Positions 1-8,279 of a stretch of 34,395 nt of DNA are shown here, piece by piece. Location of the stretch: NCBI RefSeq assembly GCF_009857505.1, contig NZ_WWCP01000046.1, positions 1 through 34,395 on the forward strand. The letters run 5' to 3'. The translations under genes and the position numbers were made by a program. The notes under the pieces were generated by a model. That model worked only from the letters and a program-made list of their open reading frames with translations, did no database searches and had not been told where the DNA came from. The stretch comes from Duganella lactea. Its GTDB lineage: Bacteria > Pseudomonadota > Gammaproteobacteria > Burkholderiales > Burkholderiaceae_D. Position 1 is the stretch's first letter. Each line of letters starts with the position of its first letter.

Positions 1-485
1 GTCTGGCGCGGGCTGTGCACCGCGCCGCGCCACAGCCGCCAGCCGGCCGCCAGTACGATGGCGACGATGGCCGGACCGACGCCGCGCAGCAGCGGCGCCA
101 CCGCGGCGTGCTGGCCGTAACGCAGGTACAGCGTGCCCAGCACGATCATGCACAAGAAAGCCGGCAGCACCGCGCCCAGCAGGGCGACGATGGCGCCGGC
201 GGCGCCACGCAGCCGGTAGCCGGCGTAGGCGGCGACGTTGACCGCCACCGGTCCCGGCAGCACCGAGGCCAGCGCCAGGCCGTCCAGCAGCGCGCTGGCC
301 GGCAGCAGCCGGCGCCGTTCGCACAGCACCTGCTGGGTGACGCCGACCATGGCCATGAAGCCGCCGACGCTGGTGCAGCCGATGCGCAGGAACAGCAGCG
401 CCAACCGGGCCAGGCTGACCGTGGCGGCCGCCGGCGGCTCACAGGCCAGCGCGTCGGGCGCCAGCGCGTCAGGCGGCCTGTTCAT
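1..485 (-). CDS. chrA: CHR-family (chromate/sulfate-type) transporter, N-terminal part, cut by window edge
   Basis: Inner-membrane transporter of the CHR superfamily, which exports chromate or moves related oxyanions. Reading the minus strand from the ATG at 485 gives 161 codons that run off the window. The N-terminal half-domain is recognisable: a hydrophobic segment with LRIGCTSVGGFMAMV, then an ERRRLL stretch, then LASVLPGPVAVNVAAYAGYRLRG, which matches the family LxxxLPGPxxxxxAxYxGYxxxG block. Further hydrophobic helices follow. The start overlaps the end of the DHH gene by 17 bases, so the two are probably co-translated. Whether the full protein is a short (one-domain) or long (two-domain) CHR member cannot be seen. 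Substrate is inferred from the family; the cysC neighbour would also fit a sulfate-like anion. Confidence 0.82.
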   Translation of the reverse strand, partial: MNRPPDALAPDALACEPPAAATVSLARLALLFLRIGCTSVGGFMAMVGVTQQVLCERRRLLPASALLDGLALASVLPGPVAVNVAAYAGYRLRGAAGAIVALLGAVLPAFLCMIVLGTLYLRYGQHAAVAPLLRGVGPAIVAIVLAAGWRLWRGAVHSPRQ

Positions 486-1446
486 GGCCGGGCGTGCCGC
501 TGAAATAGGTGTCGAAACAGGCGATGAAACGCGCCAGCTCGGCCGCCGGCAGACGGTTGACGCCGGCCGCCGCCGCGCGCCCGCCGCCGCCGTCGAACTG
601 CCGGCACAGCGCGCTGGCGCTGTGCGTGGCCGGTTGCGCCGAGCGCACGCTGATGACGTAATCGCCGTCGCGCCGCGTCAGCACCACCGCGCAGCTGGCG
701 CCGGGTGTACTGGCCGCCAGCCGGTTGGCCAGCACGCCGCTGGCGCGCCGCGCCCAGGCTTCGGCCGGCAGCAGGTAGACGCTGTTGCCGTGGCGCTGCC
801 AGTGCGGCGCCAGCCCCTGCAGGCGGGCGCAGTCGTCGCGGTAGCCGGCTTCCAAGCGTTGATACAGCGCGCCATGCACAAAATCGGCTGGCCGCGGGCA
901 CACATGCAGGGCCTGGTACAGCGCGGCCGGGGCGATGTGCAGGTCGGCCTCGGTCTCGCCGTAGGCGTTGTAGTTCAGGATGTGGCCCAACTGGGCCAGC
1001 GTGGCGCACTCGGCGCTGCCGATGCCGTGCGCTGCCGCCAGCGCGCGCGCCGTCGGCGCCAGATTGTCGCCGAACGCCGCCACCACCGCCCATGGCCGGT
1101 GGCGGCCGCCTTGCTGGCGGTCCACCAGCACGCTGGTGCACACGTCCGGCGCGCCGTCATGCACCAGGTGCAGGCCGGGGTGGCTCGGCGCCAGGTCGGC
1201 CGAGTGATGGTCGTACCACTGCACGCGGGCGCCGTCGTCGAGCAGGCGGCGCAGCGCGGCGTGGTTGGTGTCCAGCGAGATGTCGAGCACCAGCAGGTCG
1301 AGTCCGGGCGCCGGCGGCACCCGTTCGAGCAGCGCGACGTCGCGCTTGACGCCGGTGATCAGCGTGCGCTGCGCCGGCGTGGCCAGGCGCAGCATGTGCA
1401 GCGCGCACAGGCCGTCGGCGTCGCCGTTGACGATGTCGTAGCCCAT
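469..1446 (-). CDS. DHH/DHHA1-family phosphoesterase (possible pAp phosphatase/nanoRNase type)
   Basis: Soluble 325-residue protein with the layout of the DHH/DHHA1 superfamily. The N-terminus has the metal-binding NGDADGLCAL motif (residues 7-16), followed by LDIS and the diagnostic DHH in WYDHHSAD near residue 80. A glycine-rich DHHA1 motif (FDGGGGRAAAAG) lies near residue 290. The family includes RecJ, oligoribonuclease NrnA (also a pAp phosphatase) and pyrophosphatases. It lies 4 bases downstream of cysC and overlaps the CHR transporter. Because CysC makes PAPS and pAp is the by-product of PAPS use, a pAp-recycling role is attractive, but that is inference from context. The sequence alone supports only a DHH phosphoesterase. 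Confidence 0.8.
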   Translation of the reverse strand: MGYDIVNGDADGLCALHMLRLATPAQRTLITGVKRDVALLERVPPAPGLDLLVLDISLDTNHAALRRLLDDGARVQWYDHHSADLAPSHPGLHLVHDGAPDVCTSVLVDRQQGGRHRPWAVVAAFGDNLAPTARALAAAHGIGSAECATLAQLGHILNYNAYGETEADLHIAPAALYQALHVCPRPADFVHGALYQRLEAGYRDDCARLQGLAPHWQRHGNSVYLLPAEAWARRASGVLANRLAASTPGASCAVVLTRRDGDYVISVRSAQPATHSASALCRQFDGGGGRAAAAGVNRLPAAELARFIACFDTYFSGTPGHEQAA

Positions 1447-1450
1447 CGGC

Positions 1451-2068
1451 TCAGCGCAGTCGCGGCGCCATGTGTTGCAGCAGCCGGGTGCAGGCCTCGT
1501 CGATGCTCAGCTGGGCGGTGTCGAGCGCCAGCGCCGGCGCCGCCGGCACCTCGTAGGGCGCGCTGACGCCGGTGAACTCGGGGATCAGGCCGGCGCGCGC
1601 GCGGCGGTACAGTCCCTTGGGGTCGCGCTCCTCGCACACATTGGGCGCGGTGCTGACGTAGGTTTCGATGAAGCGCTGCTCGCCGATGATGTCGCGCGCC
1701 AGCGCGCGGTCGGCCTGCAGCGGCGAGATGAAGGCGCCGATGACGATCAGGCCGGCGTCGTTGAACAGCCGCGCCACCTCGGCGCTGCGGCGGATGTTCT
1801 CGCGCCGTTCGGCGGCGCTGAAGCCAAGGTCGCTGTTCAGGTGGTGGCGCAGATTGTCGCCGTCCAGCACGTAGGCCAGGCGGCCGGCGGCGCACAGGCG
1901 CCGCTCCAGCGCATAAGCCAGGGTCGACTTGCCCGCACCGCTCAGGCCGGTAAGCCAGATGGTGGCCGGTTGCTGGCCCAGTTGCAGCTGGCGTTCGCCG
2001 GCGCTGACGGCGCCGGCATGCCAGAACACTTGCGGCGCGGCGGCCGGCAGGGACTCCAGATTGCCCAT
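1451..2068 (-). CDS. cysC: Adenylylsulfate (APS) kinase
   Basis: Phosphorylates adenosine 5'-phosphosulfate to PAPS with ATP, in the cytoplasm. The 205-residue protein has a P-loop (GLSGAGKST, about residues 37-45), the family DGDNLRHHLNSDLGFS motif, RRENIRRSAEVA, and IGAFISPLQADR. Normal APS kinase length is about 200 residues, so it is complete. The ATG at 2068 is preferred over upstream starts because a GGGAG Shine-Dalgarno sequence precedes it by about 7 bases and the conserved domain begins shortly after. It starts 13 bases after the chemotaxis-receptor stop and is followed by the DHH gene. No cysD/cysN (ATP sulfurylase) is adjacent, so APS must come from elsewhere. Confidence 0.93.
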   Translation of the reverse strand: MGNLESLPAAAPQVFWHAGAVSAGERQLQLGQQPATIWLTGLSGAGKSTLAYALERRLCAAGRLAYVLDGDNLRHHLNSDLGFSAAERRENIRRSAEVARLFNDAGLIVIGAFISPLQADRALARDIIGEQRFIETYVSTAPNVCEERDPKGLYRRARAGLIPEFTGVSAPYEVPAAPALALDTAQLSIDEACTRLLQHMAPRLR

Positions 2069-2081
2069 GGTGCGCTCCCGT

Positions 2082-3815
2082 TCAGAATTGTTCCCAGGCC
2101 TCGGATTCGGTGGTCTGCGGCGCCGGGCGGTGGGCCAGGCGCGGCGCGGTCTTCGCCGCGGCGGCCTTGGCGGTGACCTTCGGCGCCGCCGCTTTCGGCG
2201 CACTCAGTTTGATGGCCGCCGCCGCCGCGATGGCGGGACCGGCCACGCCGCTCAGCTGGAAGGCGCCGACCACCTGGGTCAGGCTGTTGACCTGTTCCTG
2301 CATGGCCTGCGCCGCCGCCGCCGCCTCCTCGACCAGCGCGGCGTTCTGCTGGGTGACATCGTCCATCTGGGTCACGGCGTCGTTGATCTGTTCGATGCCG
2401 GCGGTCTGTTCCTGGCTGGCCAGCATGATCTCCGACATGATGTCGGTGACGCGCTTGACGCTGACCACCACCTCGCTCATGGTGGCGCCGGCCTGTTCGA
2501 CCAGCCGGTTGCCGGTCTGCACCTTGTCGACCGAGTCGCCGATCAGCTCCTTGATTTCGCGGGCGGCGGCGGCGCTGCGCTGGGCCAGCGTGCGCACCTC
2601 GCTGGCGACCACCGCGAAGCCGCGGCCCTGTTCGCCGGCGCGGGCCGCCTCGACCGCCGCGTTCAGCGCCAGGATGTTGGTCTGGAAGGCGATGCCGTCG
2701 ATCACCGCGATGATGTCGACGATCTTGTGCGCCGAATGGTCGATGGCGGCCATGGTGTCGACCACCTGCGCCACCACGGCGCCGCCCTTGAGGGCCACGT
2801 CCGAGGCCGAGACGGCCAGGCCGTTGGCCTGGCGCGCGCGGTCGGTGTTCAGGCGCACGGTGCTGGTCAGCTCTTCCATCGTGGAGGCGGTTTCCTCCAG
2901 CGTGCTGGCCTGCTGCTCGGTGCGCGACGACAGGTCCAGGTTGCCGCTGGCGATCTGGCCGGCGGCGCTGGCGATGGTGTCGCTGCTGGTGTAGACCTGG
3001 CCGACGATGTGGGTCAGGCCGTCACGCATGGTCTGCATCGCGTGCAGCAGACTGTGGGCGTCGCCCTGGCGCGGCTGGATCGCCACGGTCAGGTTGCCGG
3101 CGGCGATCTCGTGGGCGATCTGCGCCGCCTGCTCCGGTTCGCAGCCCAGCTGGCGGGTCAGGTTGCGGGTGATCAGCCAGGCCGCCACCACGCTGCACAG
3201 CAGCGCCAGCGTGCCGGCGATCAGCATCTGCGTGCGCGCCCGGTCGTAGGCTGCCTCGGCCGCCTCTACCTGCTCGGTGTTCTGTTTTTCCTCCAGCGCG
3301 ATCAGTTCGCGGATCTGCTCCCACCATTTCTTCTGAATCGGCCGGAATTCGTAGCGCAGCAGCTGATAGGCCTGGTCCTGCTGGCCGCCCAGCGCCAGTT
3401 GCTGGGTGCGCTCATAGAACGGCGCCGCCAGCTCGCCCTGGGCGCGAATGGCGGCCAGCAGGTTTTTTTCCTCGGCGGCGGTGAGCGCCACGTCGCGGAA
3501 CATCTTGTCCAGCTTGGCGACGGCGTCGGTGTATTTTTTCTGCTGGTCGGCGATGCGCTTGACTTCGGTCTGGATTTCCTTTTCCTCCTTCAGCAGGATC
3601 AGGTTGCGCAGCGCCAGCGCGCGCTCGGTGACGGTCAGGTCGATGGCCTGCGCCAGGCGCATCTCGACATCGTTGATCGAGGTGATCTCGACCATGCGGT
3701 CCTGGATCTGCCGCATGCTGTGCAGTCCCAGCAGAATGACGACCAGCAGCAACAGCGAGACGAGGCCAAAACCGATGCCAAGCCGCCTGGCGACGGTCAT
3801 ATTACGCGTAGTCAT
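2082..3815 (-). CDS. Methyl-accepting chemotaxis protein
   Basis: Membrane chemoreceptor of 577 residues. It has a first membrane helix at about residues 12-32 (LVSLLLLVVILLGLH), a periplasmic four-helix-type sensor of about 160 residues rich in charged heptads, a second helix at about 197-218, a HAMP linker, and a long cytoplasmic coiled coil. The signalling tip is the conserved DGIAFQTNILALNAAVEAAR block near residue 372. The C-terminus ends in EAWEQF, which resembles the xWxxF pentapeptide tether for CheR/CheB. An Ala/Lys-rich linker precedes it. The ATG at 3815 is chosen because GGGGA lies 7 bases upstream and a second Thr/Arg-rich start follows at once. It is downstream of dctSR and could sense related compounds, but the ligand is unknown. 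Confidence 0.93.
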   Translation of the reverse strand: MTTRNMTVARRLGIGFGLVSLLLLVVILLGLHSMRQIQDRMVEITSINDVEMRLAQAIDLTVTERALALRNLILLKEEKEIQTEVKRIADQQKKYTDAVAKLDKMFRDVALTAAEEKNLLAAIRAQGELAAPFYERTQQLALGGQQDQAYQLLRYEFRPIQKKWWEQIRELIALEEKQNTEQVEAAEAAYDRARTQMLIAGTLALLCSVVAAWLITRNLTRQLGCEPEQAAQIAHEIAAGNLTVAIQPRQGDAHSLLHAMQTMRDGLTHIVGQVYTSSDTIASAAGQIASGNLDLSSRTEQQASTLEETASTMEELTSTVRLNTDRARQANGLAVSASDVALKGGAVVAQVVDTMAAIDHSAHKIVDIIAVIDGIAFQTNILALNAAVEAARAGEQGRGFAVVASEVRTLAQRSAAAAREIKELIGDSVDKVQTGNRLVEQAGATMSEVVVSVKRVTDIMSEIMLASQEQTAGIEQINDAVTQMDDVTQQNAALVEEAAAAAQAMQEQVNSLTQVVGAFQLSGVAGPAIAAAAAIKLSAPKAAAPKVTAKAAAAKTAPRLAHRPAPQTTESEAWEQF

Positions 3816-3844
3816 ATTTTTCCCCAATGGTGTGGAATGCGTCC

Positions 3845-3864
3845 GCCGCATAAGCTTATGCGGC
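3845..3864. promoter_or_regulatory. 20-bp perfect palindrome in the chemoreceptor 5' region
   Basis: A perfect dyad centred on AAGCTT with arms GCCGCATAAG/CTTATGCGGC lies 30-50 bases upstream of the chemoreceptor start, in the 208-base gap after dctR. It could be an operator or a hairpin in the leader. No regulator can be assigned. The rest of the gap (3865-4023) shows no gene. Confidence 0.4.
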
Positions 3865-4023
3865 CACGGCATAACCATGTTATGAGGTTTTTGGCGCTGA
3901 ATTGTCACCATTACTCACTTTCGGCATGCGCGCAACACCTGAAAACAGTGCTTGATGTTGCTGCTTGGAAAGTATATGCTACGCGCGGATGGCCGCGTGG
4001 ACGCGCGTGGACTGCGGCCCCGA

Positions 4024-4611
4024 CTACTTCAGCAGGCCGGCCAGTTCGACCGCGGTTTTAACCTGCATCTTGTCGAAGATGTGGGCGCGGTGGACTTCGA
4101 CCGTGCGCATGCTGATGCCCAGCTGGTCGGCCACCACCTTGTTCATTTTGCCGGCCAGGATCAGGTCCAGCACTTCGCGCTCGCGCGTCGACAGCGTCGC
4201 CAGGCGGGCGTGGACGGCGGCGGTGGCGCCGGCGCCGCGCGAGCTGGCCAGCGCTTCCTGCACCCGGTCCATCAGCTGGTTGTCGTTGAACGGCTTTTCA
4301 CAGAAATCGAAGGCGCCGCGTTTGAGCGTGTCGACCGCCATCGGCACGTCGCCGTGGCCGGTCAGGAAAATCACCGGCAGGCGTTGGGCGATGCCGCGCG
4401 CCAGCAACTGGTCGAACACCGCCACGCCGTTCATGTCCGGCATGCGCACGTCCAGCAGCACGCAGTCGCCGCCGGCGTCGAACTCGCCCTTGCCGATCTG
4501 TTGCAGAAATACGGTGCCCGAGGCGTAGGCGCGCGCCGGGATCGCCCGCGATGTGGCCAGCCAGGTCAGCGCGTCGCGCACGACCGCCTCGTCGTCGACG
4601 ATATGCAGCAT
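4024..4611 (-). CDS. dctR: FixJ/NarL-type response regulator, DctR-like
   Basis: Transcription regulator of 195 residues. The receiver domain (about 1-115) has the acidic pair DD (6-7), phospho-acceptor Asp54 in DCVLLDVRMPD, a Thr in FLTGHGD and the Lys in CEKPF. A LuxR-type helix-turn-helix (about 133-195) contains LSTREREVLDLILAGKMNKVVADQLGIS, typical of the FixJ group. It begins directly after the stop of the sensor kinase gene (TAA then ATG, no spacer), so the two are translationally coupled. Placement beside a divergent TRAP operon makes it the likely activator of dctPQM. It lacks the AAA domain of rhizobial DctD, so sigma-54 is not expected for this operon. Confidence 0.88.
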   Translation of the reverse strand: MLHIVDDEAVVRDALTWLATSRAIPARAYASGTVFLQQIGKGEFDAGGDCVLLDVRMPDMNGVAVFDQLLARGIAQRLPVIFLTGHGDVPMAVDTLKRGAFDFCEKPFNDNQLMDRVQEALASSRGAGATAAVHARLATLSTREREVLDLILAGKMNKVVADQLGISMRTVEVHRAHIFDKMQVKTAVELAGLLK

Positions 4612-6618
4612 TTATATGGTCTCCTGTTCCGTGGCCGCCGGCAGCACGAAGGTAAATATGGTCCCGCCCTCGGGGTTGGCGCGGAAAGTCAGCGCGCCAC
4701 CGTGGAATTCTATCGCAGTCCGGCAGATGTTGAGGCCCATTCCCATGCCTTCGGCCTTGGTCGAGAAGAACGGCGAGAACAAACGCTGCGCCACCTCGTC
4801 CGGAATGCCGTGCCCCTGGTCGATCACCGCCACGCTGACCTGCTGGGTGTCGGCGTGATGGGCCGCGACCACCTTCAGCAGGCGTCGCTGCGGCTGCACA
4901 TGCTGCATCGCCTCGATGCCGTTGCGGGTCAGGTTCAGCAGCACCTGCTCGATCATCACCCGGTCGGCGCGCACCGGCGGCAGGTCGGGCGGAATCTCGG
5001 TACGGTAGGAAACGTAGCTCTGGCGCGCCTGCAGCTCGATCAGCGCGCGGATGCCGTCCAGCAGCGAGGCGATGGCCACCGCCTGCCGCAGCGGTTCGCG
5101 CTTCTTGACGAATTCGTGCACGCTGCGGATGATCTGGCCGGCCCGCTGCGCCTGCGCGCTGGCCTGTTCCAGCGCCGGCTTGAGCAGCGATCGCTCGACC
5201 GGGCCGTCGCGCTCCAGCACATTCAGCGCGCCGGTGGTGTAGCTGGAAATGGCGGCCAGCGGCTGGTTCAGCTCATGCGCCAGCATCGAGGCGATCTCGC
5301 CCATGGTGGCCAGGCGCGCCGACGCCTGCAGCTTTTCCTGCTGCTGGCGGTTGACTTCCTCGATGCGCTTGCGGTCGGAGATGTCGAGGATGGAGCCCAT
5401 CCAGCCGGTCTGCCGGCCGTGGTTGTCCACCAGCGGCGCCTCGAACACCAGCACCGGCACCCGTTCGCCGTTGGGGCGCTGGAAGAAGGTCTCGAACTGC
5501 GGCGTCACCTTGCCCGCCAACACCGAGGCGAAGCGCGCCTCGTATTCCGACATGGCCTCGGCCGCCCAGTAGGGCATCGGCGGCAGCTTGCCGACGATGT
5601 CCTCGGCCGGATAGCCGACGATCTGGCAGAACGCCGGATTGACGTAAGTGATACGGCCCTCCAGGTCGCGCGCGCGCAGACCCGTCACCAGCGAGTTCTC
5701 CATCGCCGTGCGGAACGACATCTGCTGGCGCAGCGCGCCCTCGGCCGCCAGCCGTTTGGAGATGTGGCCCCACAGCGCCAGCAGGCTCCAGAGCAGGCCG
5801 AGCGACAGCACGATCACCGAGCCGACCAGCAGGTTGGGCAGCAGCTTGGGCGCGCTCTTGACGCTGTCCGTCACCAGCGTGACCGACGCGCCCGGCAGGT
5901 CGAGCGCGCGCTTGTGGGTGTAGACGCCGTGGCCCGGCCCGGCCGCCGCGCGGCGCGCCAGCACCTTGTCGTCGCGGTCCACCAGCGAGACCTGATTGTC
6001 CTGCGCGAACCACCACGGCACCATTTCGTCGAGCAGGGCGCTGGTCTGGAAGGTGGCCATCAGGTCGCCCAGGTATTCATTGCCGCGGAACAGCGGCACG
6101 TGATAGTCCATCAGCACCGCCGCCGGCGCCGCGTTGGCCACCTGGGTTTGCGCCGCGGGCTGGGTGTACATCGGCCGCCGCGTTTTGCGCGTGATCTCGG
6201 CGGTCTCGCGCGACAGCGGCGACAGCTCGACCGGATTGGGCAGCGGGTCGCTGCTGGCGGCCAGCGCACCGTCCGGCTTGAGCCACACCACGCGCACCAG
6301 CTCCTTGCCGTTCCTTAGCAGGCGCGCCATGCGCTCGTGCAGCTGCTTCGGCGTCAGGTCGCCGGTGGCGATTTCCACCCCCAGCGCGCGCAGACTCTCT
6401 TCGTCGCGCGCCATCTGGAAGCGGATGGTTTGCTCGACCCACAGGGTGTCGGCGATCAGTTGTTCCAGCCGCTCGTTGCTCTCCATCTGGCGCGCCTGCC
6501 ACGGCAGCCAGATCAGGATGGCGAGAAAAAACAACACCAGCATGATGGGCAGCAGCCAGCGCAGCGAGGTGCTGGAAAGAGGCCGACGCGGCGGCGCGTT
6601 AGAATAAGATGACGTCAT
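4612..6618 (-). CDS. dctS: Sensor histidine kinase, DctS-like
   Basis: Membrane kinase of 668 residues. A first transmembrane helix (about 19-41) and a second (about 257-280) flank a periplasmic sensor of about 210 residues. A PAS domain follows (about 295-410, ENSLVTGLRARDLEGRITYVNPAFCQIVGY). The HisKA-type box ASMLAHELNQPLAAISSY has phospho-acceptor His448. The ATPase domain has LNLTRNGIEAM (N box), DQGHGIP (G1) and GMGMGLNI (G2). This matches the PAS-containing DctS/TodS-like kinases paired with FixJ-type regulators. It is transcribed divergently from dctP across 54 bases, which must hold both promoters. Ligand (C4-dicarboxylate) is inferred from family and neighbours. Confidence 0.9.
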   Translation of the reverse strand: MTSSYSNAPPRRPLSSTSLRWLLPIMLVLFFLAILIWLPWQARQMESNERLEQLIADTLWVEQTIRFQMARDEESLRALGVEIATGDLTPKQLHERMARLLRNGKELVRVVWLKPDGALAASSDPLPNPVELSPLSRETAEITRKTRRPMYTQPAAQTQVANAAPAAVLMDYHVPLFRGNEYLGDLMATFQTSALLDEMVPWWFAQDNQVSLVDRDDKVLARRAAAGPGHGVYTHKRALDLPGASVTLVTDSVKSAPKLLPNLLVGSVIVLSLGLLWSLLALWGHISKRLAAEGALRQQMSFRTAMENSLVTGLRARDLEGRITYVNPAFCQIVGYPAEDIVGKLPPMPYWAAEAMSEYEARFASVLAGKVTPQFETFFQRPNGERVPVLVFEAPLVDNHGRQTGWMGSILDISDRKRIEEVNRQQQEKLQASARLATMGEIASMLAHELNQPLAAISSYTTGALNVLERDGPVERSLLKPALEQASAQAQRAGQIIRSVHEFVKKREPLRQAVAIASLLDGIRALIELQARQSYVSYRTEIPPDLPPVRADRVMIEQVLLNLTRNGIEAMQHVQPQRRLLKVVAAHHADTQQVSVAVIDQGHGIPDEVAQRLFSPFFSTKAEGMGMGLNICRTAIEFHGGALTFRANPEGGTIFTFVLPAATEQETI

Positions 6619-6672
6619 GATGCGATTGGTTCAGAATACGTCAGTGTAACTTTAAACCCTACAGGAGACCTC

Positions 6673-7659
6673 ATGAAACTGAAATACGCCCTGCTCGTCC
6701 TGAGCGCCGCCTTGAGCTTCAACGCATCGGCCCAGGCGCCGATCGTCATCAAATTCAGCCATGTGGTCGCCACCGACACGCCGAAAGGCCAGGCAGCGGA
6801 GCGTTTCAAACAGCTCGCCGAGAAGGCCACCAATGGCCGCGTCAAGGTCGAGGTGTATCCGAACAGCCAGCTGTACAAGGACAAGGAAGAACTGGAGGCG
6901 CTGCAGCTGGGCGCGGTGCAGATGCTGGCGCCATCGCTGGCCAAATTCGGCCCGCTGGGCGTGAAGGAGTTCGAGGTGTTCGACCTGCCGTACATCTTCC
7001 CGTCCAAGGCCGCGCTGTATAACGTGACCGAGGGCGAGATCGGCAAGTCGCTGCTGAAGAAGCTGGAGCCGAAGGGCATCACCGGCCTGGCCTACTGGGA
7101 CAACGGCTTCAAGGTGATGTCGGCCAACAAGCCGCTGCGCACCCCGGCCGACTTCCGCGGCCTGAAGATGCGCATCCAGTCGTCCAAGGTGCTGGACGCG
7201 CAGATGCGCGCGCTGGGCGCCAACCCGCAGGTGCTGGCGTTCTCCGAGGTGTATCAGGCGTTGCAGACCGGGGTGGTGGACGGCACCGAGAATCCGCCGT
7301 CGAATATGTACACGCAGAAGATGCACGAGGTGCAGAAGTACGTCACCGTCTCCAACCACGGCTATCTGGGCTACGCGGTGATCGTCAACAAGAAATTCTG
7401 GGACGGTCTGCCGGCCGACATCCGCACGGCGCTGGACCAGGCGATGAAGGACGCCACCACGTTCGAGAAAGCCATCGCCCAGCGCGACAACGACCTGGCG
7501 CTCGAAGCGATCAAGAAAACCGGCAAGACCGAGGTCTACATGCTCAACGCCCAGCAACAGGCGGAGTGGCGCAAGGCCCTGCTGCCGGTGCAGACGCAGA
7601 TGGAAAGCCGCATCGGCGCCGGCCTGATCTCGGCGATCAATAAACAAGCGGGTAAATAA
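6673..7659 (+). CDS. dctP: TRAP transporter substrate-binding protein, DctP family
   Basis: Periplasmic solute receptor, 328 residues. A Sec signal peptide (MKLKYALLVLSAALSFNASA, cleavage after residue 20) is followed by the DctP-family fold: IKFSHVVATDTPKGQAAERFKQLAE, EVYPNSQLYKDKEELEALQLGAVQM, and GLKMRIQSS with Arg167 in the place of the arginine that binds the substrate carboxylate. GTENPPSNMY is also typical of C4-dicarboxylate receptors. A strong ribosome site (AGGAGA) precedes the ATG. First gene of dctPQM and divergent from dctSR. Malate, succinate or fumarate is the likely ligand by family; the sequence does not prove it. Confidence 0.93.
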   Translation: MKLKYALLVLSAALSFNASAQAPIVIKFSHVVATDTPKGQAAERFKQLAEKATNGRVKVEVYPNSQLYKDKEELEALQLGAVQMLAPSLAKFGPLGVKEFEVFDLPYIFPSKAALYNVTEGEIGKSLLKKLEPKGITGLAYWDNGFKVMSANKPLRTPADFRGLKMRIQSSKVLDAQMRALGANPQVLAFSEVYQALQTGVVDGTENPPSNMYTQKMHEVQKYVTVSNHGYLGYAVIVNKKFWDGLPADIRTALDQAMKDATTFEKAIAQRDNDLALEAIKKTGKTEVYMLNAQQQAEWRKALLPVQTQMESRIGAGLISAINKQAGK

Positions 7660-7715
7660 ACTTGCCGGCGGGGCGGCGCAAGACCGTCCCGCGATCCACA
7701 ATCTGGAGACCAACC

Positions 7716-8279
7716 ATGAAATTCCTCGATCATCTCGAAGAATGGCTTATCGCGTCCCTGATGGCCGCCGCGACCCTGCTGATTTTTGTCGCGGTGATTC
7801 ACCGCTACCTGTCTGGATTACCCATCCCCGGCCTGCAGGACCACCTGCTGCAAATGAACCTGAGCTGGACGCAGGAGGCCTGCATCTACATGTTTGTGTG
7901 GATGGCCAAGTTCGGCGCGGCGTACGGTGTGCGCACCGGCATCCACGTCGGCGTCGATGTGCTGATCAACCGCCTGCGCACGCCGGCGCGCAACAAGTTT
8001 ATCGTCTTCGGCCTGCTGGCCGGCGCACTGTTCACCGGCATCGTCGGCACGCTGGGCGCCAGCTTCGTGTGGGAGATCGGTCACACCGAACAGACCTCGG
8101 CCGATCTGGAGCTGCCGATGTGGATCGTCTACCTGGCGGTGCCGGCGGGATCGTACCTGATGTGCTTCCGCTTCCTGCAGGTGATGCTGACCTTCCTGCG
8201 CACCGGCGAGCTGCCCAAGCATGACCATGCCCACGTCGAGGGGCTGGACGAGGAACTGGAACAAGGAGCCAAGGCATGA
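7716..8279 (+). CDS. dctQ: TRAP transporter small membrane subunit DctQ
   Basis: Small integral membrane subunit of 187 residues with four hydrophobic helices (about 12-34, 60-80, 100-120, 140-160). It is DctQ family by position, size and the LSWTQEACIYMFVWMAKFGAAYGVRTGIHVGVDV block, which fits the conserved W-x-E-E-x-x-R/Y region. The ATG at 7716 follows a TGGAGAC ribosome site; a TTG at 7662 has none. The C-terminal tail is acidic and ends inside the dctM start (ATGA overlap), showing coupling. With DctM it forms the sodium-driven membrane complex fed by DctP. Confidence 0.92.
   Translation: MKFLDHLEEWLIASLMAAATLLIFVAVIHRYLSGLPIPGLQDHLLQMNLSWTQEACIYMFVWMAKFGAAYGVRTGIHVGVDVLINRLRTPARNKFIVFGLLAGALFTGIVGTLGASFVWEIGHTEQTSADLELPMWIVYLAVPAGSYLMCFRFLQVMLTFLRTGELPKHDHAHVEGLDEELEQGAKA

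Noticed and set aside
3816..4023. Flagellar sigma-28 promoter before the chemoreceptor
   Set aside because: A GCCGAAA string is present but no TAAA-type -35 lies at the required distance.
3952..6318. A 788-residue plus-strand open frame over dctR and dctS
   Set aside because: A shadow of GC-rich coding on the minus strand; no domain and atypical composition.
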